A stretch of 64,000 nt of DNA from Mycobacterium sp. PS03-16 (GTDB taxonomy: Bacteria > Actinomycetota > Actinomycetes > Mycobacteriales > Mycobacteriaceae), in contig NZ_SPQO01000019.1 in assembly GCF_004570325.1 (NCBI RefSeq), forward strand, positions 36,652-100,651. Direction: 5' to 3'. The notes beneath the pieces are model-generated. The model searched no databases and was not told the DNA's origin. It saw only the letters and a program-made list of their open reading frames with translations. Numbering within the stretch: the stretch's first letter is position 1; each line of letters opens with the position of its first letter. The position numbers and the translations under genes are program-made. Below, piece after piece: positions 9,158 through 19,090 of this stretch.

Positions 9158-10237
9158 TCAGTCCGCCCAGCGCGTGGCCTGCAATCCGGGCGCGGTGCTG
9201 TTGAGCGGAACGTCGAGGCCGTCGTAGAGGCCCGGCTTCTGCCGGGCGAGCCAGCCGATTGCGCCGAGCAGCCGGTTCGCGGCGGTGGTGTTGCCGCCGT
9301 CGGCGCGGGTGCCGCCGGGGACGTCGGCGCGGGTGACGATCGTCAGCTGTGGGTCCCCGTCGACGATGACGCGGTGGTCGCCGACCCCCTCGTCGGGTTG
9401 CGGCCAGTCCGGGGCGCAGGACGGATGGATGCGGGTGATGTGGTCGATGACGATGCGTTCGCGGCCGCCGGCCTTGCCGATGATCTTCAGCCAGAACGCC
9501 CCCTGGGTGCCGGTCTCGAAACGGCCCATCACGGTGTCGACGGCGGTCTCCAGCGGGCGGCGCTGCACGTCTTCGGCGATCTCGTCGATCTCCAGGCCCA
9601 GACCGCGCCCGATGAGCCGGAGGTTGCCGCCCCACACCATGGTCGGGATCGACGGCAGCAGCATCATCGGGGTGTCGTCCATCGAGCCACCGAAACCACA
9701 GAGCACCCGCACAGAATGCGGTTGGTCATACGTCGAGTAGTCGAAGATCTCCTGACAGTGGATGGTGTTGATCCGCGTGCACAGCCCGGCGGCGAGCACC
9801 GCCAACGCATCGTTGGCCCAGCCCGGGTCGACGCCGCTCACCAGTAGGGCGGCCGCACCCTCCTCGGCCGCGGCGGTGAGCCGCTGCACCCAGTCGGCCG
9901 GCGCCGATGCAGGGTCATAGAGCGAGTACAGCGACGGCGTGACGACGTGGGCGCCGGCGCGCAGGCAGCGCTCGATGTCGGCGAGCGCCTCGTCCGGACG
10001 GATGTCACCGGAGCCCATGTATGCGACGGCATCACACCCGGCCAGGGCGCCGTCGACGTCGTCGGTGGCGCTGACCCCGGTCGGGGTGTCGAGTCCGGCG
10101 AACGACGCCGCGTCGCGGCCGACTTTCTCGGCCGTCGACGTGATCACCGCGCCGAGTCGCAGACCCGGGAATCCGGTCAGTGACCGGATCGCCGTCGACC
10201 CCATGTTCCCCGTTCCCCAGACCGCGACATTCAGCAT
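9158..10237 (-). CDS. NAD(P)-binding amine-dehydrogenase-like / dihydrodipicolinate-reductase-like protein
   Basis: A 359-residue oxidoreductase with an N-terminal Rossmann fold (LNVAVWGTGNMGSTAIRSL, residues 2-20) and a Gly-rich stretch GCDAVAYMGSGD. The overall layout resembles the dihydrodipicolinate-reductase-like proteins annotated as NAD(P)H-dependent amine dehydrogenases in mycobacteria. The substrate cannot be read from the sequence; several family members act on 2,4-diaminopentanoate-like amines or have no known substrate. It is convergent with the kinase-cyclase gene (5-base gap) and divergent from fadE5. The start is ATG 10237 with only a weak ribosome site. Confidence 0.75.
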   Translation of the reverse strand: MLNVAVWGTGNMGSTAIRSLTGFPGLRLGAVITSTAEKVGRDAASFAGLDTPTGVSATDDVDGALAGCDAVAYMGSGDIRPDEALADIERCLRAGAHVVTPSLYSLYDPASAPADWVQRLTAAAEEGAAALLVSGVDPGWANDALAVLAAGLCTRINTIHCQEIFDYSTYDQPHSVRVLCGFGGSMDDTPMMLLPSIPTMVWGGNLRLIGRGLGLEIDEIAEDVQRRPLETAVDTVMGRFETGTQGAFWLKIIGKAGGRERIVIDHITRIHPSCAPDWPQPDEGVGDHRVIVDGDPQLTIVTRADVPGGTRADGGNTTAANRLLGAIGWLARQKPGLYDGLDVPLNSTAPGLQATRWAD

Positions 10238-10409
10238 CCGGACACCGTATCCGGCATCGACGTGATGAGTGTCACATCACCGCGTAATCCCAGGTCAGTC
10301 CGGTGTTCCGCGCCTGCGCCGCAGGTCGGCCAACTGCTCGGTTGATTAGCTGGTGGAAATTGCTCTGCACCGCTTTGCGTTGAAGTTACCGAGCGGTATA
10401 GTCGGCGAC

Positions 10410-10427
10410 AGTTACTGGTGGGTAACT
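10410..10427. promoter_or_regulatory. Inverted-repeat operator upstream of fadE5
   Basis: AGTTAC-TGGTGG-GTAACT is a perfect 6-bp inverted repeat with a 6-base spacer, 48 bases before the fadE5 start. It shares the TTAC-N6-GTAA frame with the element at 14965-14982 and a degenerate copy at 19062-19075. A TetR dimer, plausibly the regulator at 18451-19062, is the expected binder (inference). Confidence 0.6.
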
Positions 10428-10475
10428 TATCCCGAAGTACCCAACCGCAGGTGGCATTCTCATCGAGGAGGAAAC

Positions 10476-12311
10476 GTGAGCCACTACAAGAGCAATGTCC
10501 GCGATCAGGTCTTCAACCTGTTCGAGGTGCTCGGCGTCGACAAGGCTCTGGGTCAGGGCGCCTACGCCGATCTGGACGCCGATACGGCCACCGAGATGCT
10601 CGGTGAGATGGCCCGCCTGGCCGAGGGGCCGATCGCGGCGTCCTTCGCCGACGGTGACCGCAACCCGCCGACGTTCGACCCCAAGACCCACTCGGTGACG
10701 CTGCCCGAGTCGTTCAAGAAGTCCGTCCGCGCGGTGACCGAGGGCGGTTGGGACCGCGTCGGCATCGAAGAGGAGCTCGGCGGCATGCCGATGCCCCGCG
10801 CGCTGGTGTGGGCGCTGCACGAGCATCTGCTCGGCGCGAACCCGGCGACGTGGATGTACGGCGGCGGCCCCGGCTTCGCCAGCATCTTCTACAAGCAGGC
10901 CACCGAGGAGCAGAAGAAGTGGGCCGTCCTCGCCGCGGAGCGCGGCTGGGGCGCCACGATGGTGCTCACCGAGCCCGACGCGGGCTCCGACGTCGGCGCC
11001 GGCCGCACCAAGGCCGTCGCGCAGGACGACGGCTCGTGGCACATCGAGGGCGTGAAGCGCTTCATCACCTCGGCCGACTCCGACGACCTGTTCGAGAACA
11101 TCTTCCACCTGGTGCTGGCCCGCCCCGAGGGCGCAGGCCCCGGCACCAAGGGTCTGTCGCTGTTCTTCGTCCCGAAGTTCCTGTTCGACTTCGAGACCGG
11201 CGAACTCGGCGAGCGCAACGGCGTCTTCGTCACCAACGTCGAGCACAAGATGGGTTTGAAGGTCTCGGCCACCTGTGAGCTGTCGTTCGGCCTGCACGAT
11301 GTCCCCGCCAAGGGCTGGCTGGTCGGCGAGGTGCACAACGGCATCGCGCAGATGTTCGATGTCATCGAGCAGGCCCGCATGATGGTGGGCACCAAGGCCA
11401 TCGCGACGCTGTCGACCGGTTACCTCAATGCGCTCGAGTACGCCAAGAGCCGCATCCAGGGTGCCGACATGACCCAGATGACCGATAAGACCGCGCCGCG
11501 GGTCTCGATCACCCACCACCCGGACGTGCGTCGTTCGCTGATGACCCAGAAGGCCTACGCCGAGGGTCTGCGTGCGCTGTACCTGTTCACCGCCACCTAC
11601 CAGGACACCGCGGTGGCCCAGGCCGTGCACGGTGTCGACGGCGACCTCGCACTCAAGGTCAACGACCTGATGCTGCCGATCGTCAAGGGTGTCGGCTCGG
11701 AGCAGGCGTACGCCAAGCTCACCGAGTCGCTGCAGACCTTCGGTGGGTCGGGCTTCCTGCAGGACTACCCGATCGAGCAGTACATCCGCGACGCCAAGAT
11801 CGACTCGCTGTACGAGGGCACCACCGCCATCCAGGCGCAGGACTTCTTCTTCCGCAAGATCGTCCGCGACAAGGGTGTGGCGCTGGCGCACGTGGCCGGC
11901 CAGATCGAGGAGTTCGTCAAGGCCGAGGCCGGTAACGGCCGGCTCAAGGCCGAGCGGGCGCTGCTGGCCACCGCGCTGACCGACGTGCAGGCGATGGCGG
12001 CCTCGCTGACCGGCTACCTGATGTCGGCGCAGGAGGACCCGAAGAACGTCTACAAGGTCGGCCTGGGTTCGGTGCGGTTCCTGATGAGCGTCGGCGACCT
12101 GATGATCGGCTGGCTGCTGCAGAAACAGGCCGCCGTGGCGATCGAGGCGCTGGACAACGGCGCGACCGGTGCGGACAAGAACTTCTACGAGGGCAAGCTG
12201 GCGGTGGCATCGTTCTTCGCGAAGAACTTCCTGCCGCTGCTGACCAGCACTCGCCAGGTCATCGAGAACATCGACAACGAGATCATGGAGATCGACGAAG
12301 CGGTCTTCTGA
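10476..12311 (+). CDS. fadE5: Acyl-CoA dehydrogenase FadE5
   Basis: FAD-dependent acyl-CoA dehydrogenase for the first step of beta-oxidation, of the long (about 600-residue) mycobacterial FadE5 type: 611 residues, the same as Rv0244c. Visible motifs are [13 protein letters not shown] (FAD/substrate region), [10 protein letters not shown], the FGGSGF loop and [12 protein letters not shown], which carries the usual catalytic Glu position. A C-terminal extension follows the dehydrogenase core. The start is GTG 10476 preceded by GAGGAGG; an upstream ATG in the same frame would read through the promoter and operator. A strong hairpin terminator follows at 12324-12351. Confidence 0.92.
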   Translation: MSHYKSNVRDQVFNLFEVLGVDKALGQGAYADLDADTATEMLGEMARLAEGPIAASFADGDRNPPTFDPKTHSVTLPESFKKSVRAVTEGGWDRVGIEEELGGMPMPRALVWALHEHLLGANPATWMYGGGPGFASIFYKQATEEQKKWAVLAAERGWGATMVLTEPDAGSDVGAGRTKAVAQDDGSWHIEGVKRFITSADSDDLFENIFHLVLARPEGAGPGTKGLSLFFVPKFLFDFETGELGERNGVFVTNVEHKMGLKVSATCELSFGLHDVPAKGWLVGEVHNGIAQMFDVIEQARMMVGTKAIATLSTGYLNALEYAKSRIQGADMTQMTDKTAPRVSITHHPDVRRSLMTQKAYAEGLRALYLFTATYQDTAVAQAVHGVDGDLALKVNDLMLPIVKGVGSEQAYAKLTESLQTFGGSGFLQDYPIEQYIRDAKIDSLYEGTTAIQAQDFFFRKIVRDKGVALAHVAGQIEEFVKAEAGNGRLKAERALLATALTDVQAMAASLTGYLMSAQEDPKNVYKVGLGSVRFLMSVGDLMIGWLLQKQAAVAIEALDNGATGADKNFYEGKLAVASFFAKNFLPLLTSTRQVIENIDNEIMEIDEAVF

Positions 12312-12323
12312 TCCGAGCTCACG

Positions 12324-12351
12324 AACGGCCCCCGCTCCGGCGGGGGCCGTT
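12324..12351 (+). terminator. Hairpin terminator after fadE5
   Basis: AACGGCCCCCGC - TCCG - GCGGGGGCCGTT is a perfect 12-bp stem with a 4-base loop, 13 bases after the fadE5 stop, followed by TTGCGTT. It also precedes the end of the convergent gene at 12363, so it may act in both directions. Confidence 0.8.
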
Positions 12352-12362
12352 TGCGTTGGTGG

Positions 12363-13286
12363 CTACCCGTCGAGGCGGCGCAGCAGGGCGCGGGTGCGGG
12401 CCCGGCCCTCCGGCGACGCGTCGAACGCCGTGCCGACGAACTCGTCGACGCCCGCGGCACGCAGCTCGTCGAGCCGGTGGGTCACGGTGTCCTCGTCCCC
12501 GATGATCGCGGCGTCCGCCGGGCCGGCGTACCCCTCGCGGTCGAGCATCGCCCGGTAGGACGGCAGCTGCCCGTACACCGCGAACTGCTTCGCGGCCTGC
12601 GCGCGCACCCCGTCGACGTCGTCGGTGACGCTGACCGGAAGCGCCGCGACGACCCGCACCTCACCGTCGGCCCGGCCGGCGTCGGCCGCGGCCTGACGCA
12701 GGGTCGGCCCCACGTGGTCGGCCAGCGTCTTGGGTCCGGTCATCCAGGTCACGGTGCCCGCGGTGCGCCGTCCGGCCAACCGCAGCAACTGCGGGCCCAG
12801 CGCGGCCAGGTACACCGGCGGCTGCGGTGCCTGGATCTGCAGCGCTCCGCGCGTGGTGACGATCTCGCCCGCCGCGTCGGCGGGCTCACCGGCCAGCAGT
12901 GGCTGCAGGCCGTCGAGGTACTCGCGCATGCGCCGCACGGGCCGATCCCAGGAGATGCCCCACATCCCCTCGGTGACCATGCGGTGTGTCAGGCCCAGGC
13001 CGAGAACGAAGCGGCCGTCGCTGATGTGGCTGAGGGTGAGCGCCCGCTGCGCGAGCAGCATCGGATGCTGGTTCTGGATCGGCAGCACGCCGGTGCCGAC
13101 CTCGATGCCGTCGACCTCGTGCAGGGCGACGGCCAGGATGGTAAGCAGATCGGGTTCGTGGGGCAGCTGCGCCAACCAGACGCGGGAGAAACCCTCGTCG
13201 CGGTAGCCGGCGAGTTGGCGGACGCAGAAGTCGACGGGCGATTGATCGCCGTGGTCACTGAGAAATCCGAAGATGCTGGTGCGCAT
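12363..13286 (-). CDS. LLM-class (luciferase-like) F420-dependent oxidoreductase
   Basis: A 307-residue TIM-barrel protein of the bacterial luciferase-like family, many mycobacterial members of which use coenzyme F420. Typical segments are VEVGTGVLPIQNQHPMLLAQ-like (here GIEVGTGVLPIQNQHPML), LSHISDGRFVLGLGLTHR and VYLAALGPQLLRLAGR, followed by the C-terminal part with VTHRLDELRAAGVDEFV. The substrate is unknown. The start is ATG 13286. It is convergent with fadE5, with the hairpin at 12324-12351 between the two genes. About 325 bases without a gene lie upstream. Confidence 0.82.
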   Translation of the reverse strand: MRTSIFGFLSDHGDQSPVDFCVRQLAGYRDEGFSRVWLAQLPHEPDLLTILAVALHEVDGIEVGTGVLPIQNQHPMLLAQRALTLSHISDGRFVLGLGLTHRMVTEGMWGISWDRPVRRMREYLDGLQPLLAGEPADAAGEIVTTRGALQIQAPQPPVYLAALGPQLLRLAGRRTAGTVTWMTGPKTLADHVGPTLRQAAADAGRADGEVRVVAALPVSVTDDVDGVRAQAAKQFAVYGQLPSYRAMLDREGYAGPADAAIIGDEDTVTHRLDELRAAGVDEFVGTAFDASPEGRARTRALLRRLDG

Positions 13287-13611
13287 ACCGCACAGGCTAC
13301 GTCCGGGAAAACAGGGCGGGTCCGGGAGGACAATGAGGGCGTCTCAACACCTGTCTCGCGCCGCCGGCTGTTCACCTCTGCGCCGGCTGTTTGGATCAGT
13401 CACTCCCGAACCCGTCGTGGATTCGACTGTACGCCTCTGACTCCCCTCAGGCCAGAGGTGAACTAGGTCGAATCGAGCCGCGTCGATTCAAGAAGATGGC
13501 CCCGTGTTGCCGTCGGGTCGGGGGGTCAGACGGCAACACGGAGCTATCTGGAGTATCGGTGCGGCAGACGGCGGCGTTACACGCCTTGGCAGAAAAGTTT
13601 CAGCAAATCTC
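13287..13611. other. Gene-free stretch between the LLM oxidoreductase and fadA2, with a hairpin
   Basis: No convincing reading frame is present. The stretch holds a 13-bp perfect inverted repeat, CCGTGTTGCCGTC at 13502-13514 and GACGGCAACACGG at 13529-13541, separated by 14 bases. This could be a terminator for fadA2 or a protein site. A short direct repeat, GCCGGCTGTT, occurs twice near 13360-13390. I see nothing else in it. Confidence 0.55.
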
Positions 13612-14913
13612 TCACGCCTCGAGGATCGCCGCCACGCCCTGGCCGCCGGCGGCGCAGATCGAGATCAGTCCGCGCACCGGCTGGCCGGTCTGCTTGCGCT
13701 TCTCGGCCAGCTGCTTGGCCAGTTGCGCGACGATGCGCCCGCCGGTCGCAGCGAAGGGATGCCCCGCGGCCAGCGACGACCCGTTCACGTTGAGCCTGGT
13801 GCGGTCGATCGAGCCCAGCGCCGAATCCAGGCCCAGCCGTTCCTTGCAGTACTCCTCGGACTCCCAGGCCTGCAGGTGGGCCAGCACCACCGAGGCGAAC
13901 GCCTCGTGGATCTCGTAGAAGTCGAAGTCCTGCAACGTCAGGCCGTTACGGGCGAGCAGCCGCGGCACCGCGTACGTCGGCGCCATGAGCAGGCCGTCCT
14001 TGCCGTTGACGTAGTCGACCGCGGCGGTCTCCCCGTCGACGTAGTAGGCCAGCGGCTCGATGCCGTGCTGCTGCGCCCAGTCCTCGGAGGCCAGCAGCGA
14101 GACCGAGGCGCCGTCGGTGAGTGGCGTCGAATTGCCCGCGGTCATGGTGGCGTCGCCATGGCGGACACCGAAGACGGGCTTGAGCTTGGCGAGCTTCTCC
14201 GCCGAGGAGTCGGCGCGCAGATTGTTGTCGCGGTACACCCCGAGGAACGGGGTCACCAGATCGTCGAAGAAGCCGCGGTCATAGGCGGCCGCCATATTGC
14301 GGTGGCTGGCCGCGGCGAGCTCGTCCTGGTCGACGCGCTTGATGCCCATCTCCTTGGCGGTGATGGCGGCGTGCTCACCCATCGACATCCCGGTGCGCGG
14401 TTCGCTGTTGACCGGGATCTCGATGCCGACGGCCGCGGGCAGCTTGCCTGCGAGTTTGAGCCGGTCGACGTTCGACTTGGCGCGGCGCAGCCCGAGCAGT
14501 GTCTTGCGCAGGTTGTCGCCGAATGCGATCGGCGCATCGGAGGTGGTGTCGACGCCACCGGCGGCCGCCGCCTCGTAGCGCCCGGAGGCGATGCCGTCGG
14601 CCGCGGCGATGGTCGCCTGCAGCCCCGTGCCGCAGGCCTGCTGGATGTCGAATGCGGGCGTGTACGACGACAGCGCGCTGCCGAGCACGCATTCCCGCAT
14701 GAGATTGAAGTCGCGGCTGTGCTTGAGCACCGCACCGCCGATGACCGCGCCCAGCGTCTCGCCCTGCAGGTTGAAGCGGTCGACGAGCCCGCCGAGCGCG
14801 GCGGTGAACATGTCCTGGTTCGACGCGTTCGCGTACGCCCCGTCGGACCGGGCGAACGGAATCCGGTTGCCGCCGAGGACGGCGACCCGTCGCATGGTTC
14901 TGCCTTCAGCCAC
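13612..14913 (-). CDS. fadA2: Acetyl-CoA acyltransferase FadA2 (thiolase)
   Basis: Thiolase for the last step of beta-oxidation, with CoA-dependent cleavage of 3-ketoacyl-CoA. The nucleophile Cys sits in QQACGTGLQA, the catalytic His in GHPFAATGGR and the second Cys in CAAGGQG; NEAFAS-like EIHEAFASV is also present. At 433 residues it is close to Rv0243 and strongly similar in text to what I remember of it. The best start is GTG 14913, with GGAGG 5 bases upstream; GTG 14925 has no ribosome site. It is divergent from fabG4-htdX across a shared operator region. Confidence 0.9.
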   Translation of the reverse strand: MAEGRTMRRVAVLGGNRIPFARSDGAYANASNQDMFTAALGGLVDRFNLQGETLGAVIGGAVLKHSRDFNLMRECVLGSALSSYTPAFDIQQACGTGLQATIAAADGIASGRYEAAAAGGVDTTSDAPIAFGDNLRKTLLGLRRAKSNVDRLKLAGKLPAAVGIEIPVNSEPRTGMSMGEHAAITAKEMGIKRVDQDELAAASHRNMAAAYDRGFFDDLVTPFLGVYRDNNLRADSSAEKLAKLKPVFGVRHGDATMTAGNSTPLTDGASVSLLASEDWAQQHGIEPLAYYVDGETAAVDYVNGKDGLLMAPTYAVPRLLARNGLTLQDFDFYEIHEAFASVVLAHLQAWESEEYCKERLGLDSALGSIDRTRLNVNGSSLAAGHPFAATGGRIVAQLAKQLAEKRKQTGQPVRGLISICAAGGQGVAAILEA

Positions 14914-14964
14914 GTTTGCCTCCACTGTCTATCCGGCTATCTAACCCCTGATATTACCCACCGT

Positions 14965-14982
14965 TCTTACTCTGGAGTAAGT
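14965..14982. promoter_or_regulatory. Inverted-repeat operator between fadA2 and fabG4
   Basis: TCTTAC-TCTGGA-GTAAGT contains the perfect pair CTTAC/GTAAG with a 6-base spacer. It lies 52 bases before fadA2 and 41 bases before fabG4, so one bound dimer could control both directions. It has the same spacing as the fadE5 element at 10410-10427. Confidence 0.6.
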
Positions 14983-15022
14983 TCAGGGTGGACTACCACT
15001 CCGCGGACGAAAGGCAGCTGAA

Positions 15023-16387
<1,365 letters not shown>

Positions 16388-16388
16388 G

Positions 16389-17234
16389 GTGAGCGACCAG
16401 CCCAGCGGGACCCGGAATCTGCTGCGCGCCGCGGTCGGTGCACTGCCGTTCGTCCCGCGCGGCGCCACCCTGCCCGACCGCACCCTGACCGTCGACGAAC
16501 TGTCGATCGATCCGGTCAACGTCGCCGAGTACGCCGACGTCACCGGTCTGCAGTTCGGGGACACGGTGCCGCTGACATACCCGTTCGCGCTCACCTTCCC
16601 GACCGTGATGTCGCTGGTGACCGGCTTCGACTTCCCGTTCGCCGCAATGGGTTCGGTGCACGTCGAGAACCACATCACCCAGCATCGGCCGATCTCGGTC
16701 AGCGACACCGTGTCGGCCGCCGTGCACGCCGAGAACCTACGTGAGCACCGTCGCGGACTGCTGGTCGACGTGGTCACCGACGTCCACGTGGGCAACGAGC
16801 TGGCCTGGCACCAGGTCACCACGTTCCTGCACCAGCAGCGCACCAGCCTGTCCGACGAGCCCAAGCCGCCGCCGCAGAAGCAGCCGAAGTTGGGTCCGCC
16901 GAACGCGCTGCTGAACATCACCCCGGGACAGATCCGGCACTACGCGTCGGTGGGTGGCGACCACAACCCCATCCACACCAACCCGGTCGCGGCCAAGCTG
17001 TTCGGGTTCCCGACCGTCATCGCCCACGGCATGTTCTCCGCGGCCGCGGTGCTCGCCAACGTCGAGGGTCAGCTGCCGGGTGCGGTGCGCTATTCCGTGC
17101 GGTTCGCCAAGCCGGTGGTGCTGCCGGCCAAGGCCGGCCTGTACGTCGACCGCACCGGCGACGGCGGCTGGGAACTGGTGCTGCGCAACAAGATGGGTGA
17201 GCCCCACCTGACCGGCACGGTCGCAGCGCTGTAA
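16389..17234 (+). CDS. htdX: 3-hydroxyacyl-thioester dehydratase HtdX (MaoC-like)
   Basis: (R)-specific 3-hydroxyacyl-thioester dehydratase/enoyl hydratase of the double hot-dog type, 281 residues (Rv0241c-like). The C-terminal hydratase motif is visible as GGDHNPIHTNPVAAK followed by VIAHGMFS, with the catalytic Asp/His pair. The N-terminal half is the degenerate hot-dog with RPISVSDTV. The GTG start lies one base after the fabG4 stop, so the two are translated together. It supplies the hydration/dehydration step between FadE5 and FabG4. Confidence 0.9.
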   Translation: MSDQPSGTRNLLRAAVGALPFVPRGATLPDRTLTVDELSIDPVNVAEYADVTGLQFGDTVPLTYPFALTFPTVMSLVTGFDFPFAAMGSVHVENHITQHRPISVSDTVSAAVHAENLREHRRGLLVDVVTDVHVGNELAWHQVTTFLHQQRTSLSDEPKPPPQKQPKLGPPNALLNITPGQIRHYASVGGDHNPIHTNPVAAKLFGFPTVIAHGMFSAAAVLANVEGQLPGAVRYSVRFAKPVVLPAKAGLYVDRTGDGGWELVLRNKMGEPHLTGTVAAL

Positions 17235-17250
17235 CCCCTCTCCGGGCCGC

Positions 17251-17310
17251 GCGAGCAGACGCACAGTCGTGTGAATCCGCACGGATTCGTGCGACTGTGT
17301 GTCTGTTCGC
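17251..17310. repeat. Extragenic palindrome (mycobacterial GAGCAGACGCA type)
   Basis: A 60-base imperfect inverted repeat begins GCGAGCAGACGCACAGTCG and ends CGACTGTGTGTCTGTTCGC, with an inner stem GAATCC/GGATTC. I recall similar GAGCAGACGCA...TGCGTCTGCTC hairpins as dispersed intergenic repeats in mycobacterial genomes. It lies between htdX and the methyltransferase and could also terminate htdX transcription. Confidence 0.65.
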
Positions 17311-17346
17311 CGGGAATGGGTGCGCGCGCCGTCGTACAGTGCTGCG

Positions 17347-18435
17347 GTGTCTGCCGCCAAGGTGCCGCCGGTCCGTGTCGTGCGCGTCGTCGAACGGGTC
17401 CGGAATCTGTTGAAAGGTCTGCATCAACGCAGCGCGCCGCCGTCGGCGGTGATGCTGGAGAAGATCCTCGGCGCCTGGGTGGCCCAGGGCATCACGGTGG
17501 CCGCCGACCTGAAAGTGGCCGACGCGCTGGCCGACGGGCCGCTGACCATCGACGAGCTGGCCCGCCGTGTCGGTGCCGATCCCGACGCGCTGCGGCGGTT
17601 GATGCGCGCGTTGATCGGCGAGGGTATCTTCACCCGGCGCCGCGACGGCCGCTACGCGCTCAATCCGCTGGGTGAGAGCCTGCGTTCGGACGTCCCGATG
17701 TCGGTTGCGGGGATGGCGCGGATGATCGGCCACCCCGCCCACCGGGAGCACTGGAGCGCGCTGCTCGAGGCGATCCGCACGGGCGAGGCGACGGTGCCCA
17801 AGATGCGCGGCATGCCGGGCTTCGAGTACCTGGCCACGAACGCCGAGTTCGGCGAGATCTTCAACGACGCGATGACGAACATGTCCGCGGCCGCGGTCGT
17901 CCCGCTGACCGCCGCCTACGACTACCGCCCTTTCGGCACGGTCGTCGACGTCGGCGGCGGCCACGGCCGGCTCCTCGCGGCCATTCTCGCCGCCACCCCG
18001 ACCGCGCGCGGGGTGCTCTACGACCTGCCGGAGGTGGTCGAGGGCGCGCCCGAGCTGCTGGGCCGCCACGGCGTCGCCGAGCGGGTCGACATCGTCGGCG
18101 GCTCGTTCTTCGACGCCGTGCCCGCCGGCGGCGACGTCTACGTGGCCAAGAACGTGATCCACGACTGGCCCGACGATCAGGCGCTGACGATCCTGCGCAA
18201 CATCCGGGCCGCCGCGACACCGGACACGACGCTGCTGCTCGCCGAGTTCGTGATTCCCGAGCACGACCGCGCATTCATCGGCAACTGGACCGACCTGGAG
18301 ATGCTGATGGCCACCACCGCGCGCGAGCGGACCGCGCAGGAGTACCGAGAGCTGTTGCGGCAGGCGAATTTCCGGCTGACCCGCATCGTGCCGACGGTCG
18401 CCCCGATCAGCCTGATCGAGGCCAAGGCGGTGTAA
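17347..18435 (+). CDS. SAM-dependent O-methyltransferase (plant-OMT/hydroxyneurosporene type)
   Basis: A 362-residue class I methyltransferase. The N-terminal winged-helix dimerisation domain (LKVADALADGPLTIDELARRVG) precedes the SAM-binding motif VVDVGGGHGRLLA and the catalytic-type segment NVIHDWPDDQALTIL, where the His is the usual general base of small-molecule O-methyltransferases. The acceptor substrate is unknown. The likely start is GTG 17347 (MSAAKVPPVR); a GTG at 17299 in the same frame would run into the palindrome at 17251-17310. It is convergent with the TetR gene, 15 bases away. Confidence 0.82.
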   Translation: MSAAKVPPVRVVRVVERVRNLLKGLHQRSAPPSAVMLEKILGAWVAQGITVAADLKVADALADGPLTIDELARRVGADPDALRRLMRALIGEGIFTRRRDGRYALNPLGESLRSDVPMSVAGMARMIGHPAHREHWSALLEAIRTGEATVPKMRGMPGFEYLATNAEFGEIFNDAMTNMSAAAVVPLTAAYDYRPFGTVVDVGGGHGRLLAAILAATPTARGVLYDLPEVVEGAPELLGRHGVAERVDIVGGSFFDAVPAGGDVYVAKNVIHDWPDDQALTILRNIRAAATPDTTLLLAEFVIPEHDRAFIGNWTDLEMLMATTARERTAQEYRELLRQANFRLTRIVPTVAPISLIEAKAV

Positions 18436-18450
18436 CGCCCGTCGGGAGAG

Positions 18451-19062
18451 TCAGCGGCTCACCGGGGTGTCGGCCGGCGTGCCCTTCAGGCCGCGCCAGA
18501 ACAGGTTGATCATCAACTCGGCGGCCTCCTCGACGTCGGCGTCGCCGGCGCTGACCCGCGTGGCGATCGCCTCGCCGGCACCCACCAGCGCGACGGCCAT
18601 CATGTCGAAGTCGGTGTCGGGTTCGGGGTGGCGGGTGCCTTCGCGCAGCAGCCGGCCGACCAGGTCGATGATCCGCTCGCGGCCCTCGCGCACGGTGTGG
18701 GCGAACGCCTGCGAACTGGTGGCCTGGGTGTAGAGCACGATCCACGACGCGCGGTTGGTGTCGATGTAGGACAGGAACGCCCGCACCGCGTTGCGCAGCA
18801 GATCCTTTGCGCTCTGGGAGAAATCGATGCCGGCGCGGACCTCGTCGACGAACCGGCCGAGCTCACGATTCAGACACGCGCCGAACAACTCCTCCTTGGA
18901 GCCGTAATACAGGTACAGCATCGGCTTGGAGATCTGCGCCTCGGCAGCGATGGCGTCCATCGACGTCTCGTGATAGCCGTTGACCGAGAACATCTGCACC
19001 GCCGCGTCGAGCATCTGCTGCTCGCGCACGGCGCGCGGTAAACGTTTTGTTCCTCCGGCCAT
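18451..19062 (-). CDS. TetR-family regulator (Rv0238-like), probable fatty-acid regulator
   Basis: A 203-residue TetR repressor. The N-terminal helix-turn-helix is TSMDAIAAEAQISKPMLYLYYGSKEELF (residues about 33-60), followed by an all-helical ligand domain. It is close to Rv0238 as I remember it; a mycobacterial repressor of fatty-acid catabolism (FdmR) has been described and this may be its orthologue, which I cannot confirm. The start is ATG 19062 or GTG 19065. A degenerate copy of the fadE5/fadA2 operator overlaps its own start, suggesting autoregulation and control of the neighbouring fatty-acid genes. Confidence 0.85.
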   Translation of the reverse strand: MAGGTKRLPRAVREQQMLDAAVQMFSVNGYHETSMDAIAAEAQISKPMLYLYYGSKEELFGACLNRELGRFVDEVRAGIDFSQSAKDLLRNAVRAFLSYIDTNRASWIVLYTQATSSQAFAHTVREGRERIIDLVGRLLREGTRHPEPDTDFDMMAVALVGAGEAIATRVSAGDADVEEAAELMINLFWRGLKGTPADTPVSR

Positions 19063-19075
19063 CACTTCAGGGTAA
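19062..19075. promoter_or_regulatory. Degenerate operator at the TetR start
   Basis: On the minus strand it reads TTACCCTGAAGTGA, which resembles TTACTCTGGAGTAA (fadA2/fabG4) and TTACTGGTGGGTAA (fadE5). One arm is intact and the other has GTGA in place of GTAA. It overlaps the likely start codon, so repression would be direct if it is bound. Confidence 0.4.
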
Positions 19076-19090
19076 GAGATCGGCCACCGG

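Noticed and set aside
10353..10475. Longer FadE5 from ATG 10353
   Set aside because: The extra 41 residues cover the operator at 10410-10427 and do not match the family; GTG 10476 gives the known 611-residue length.
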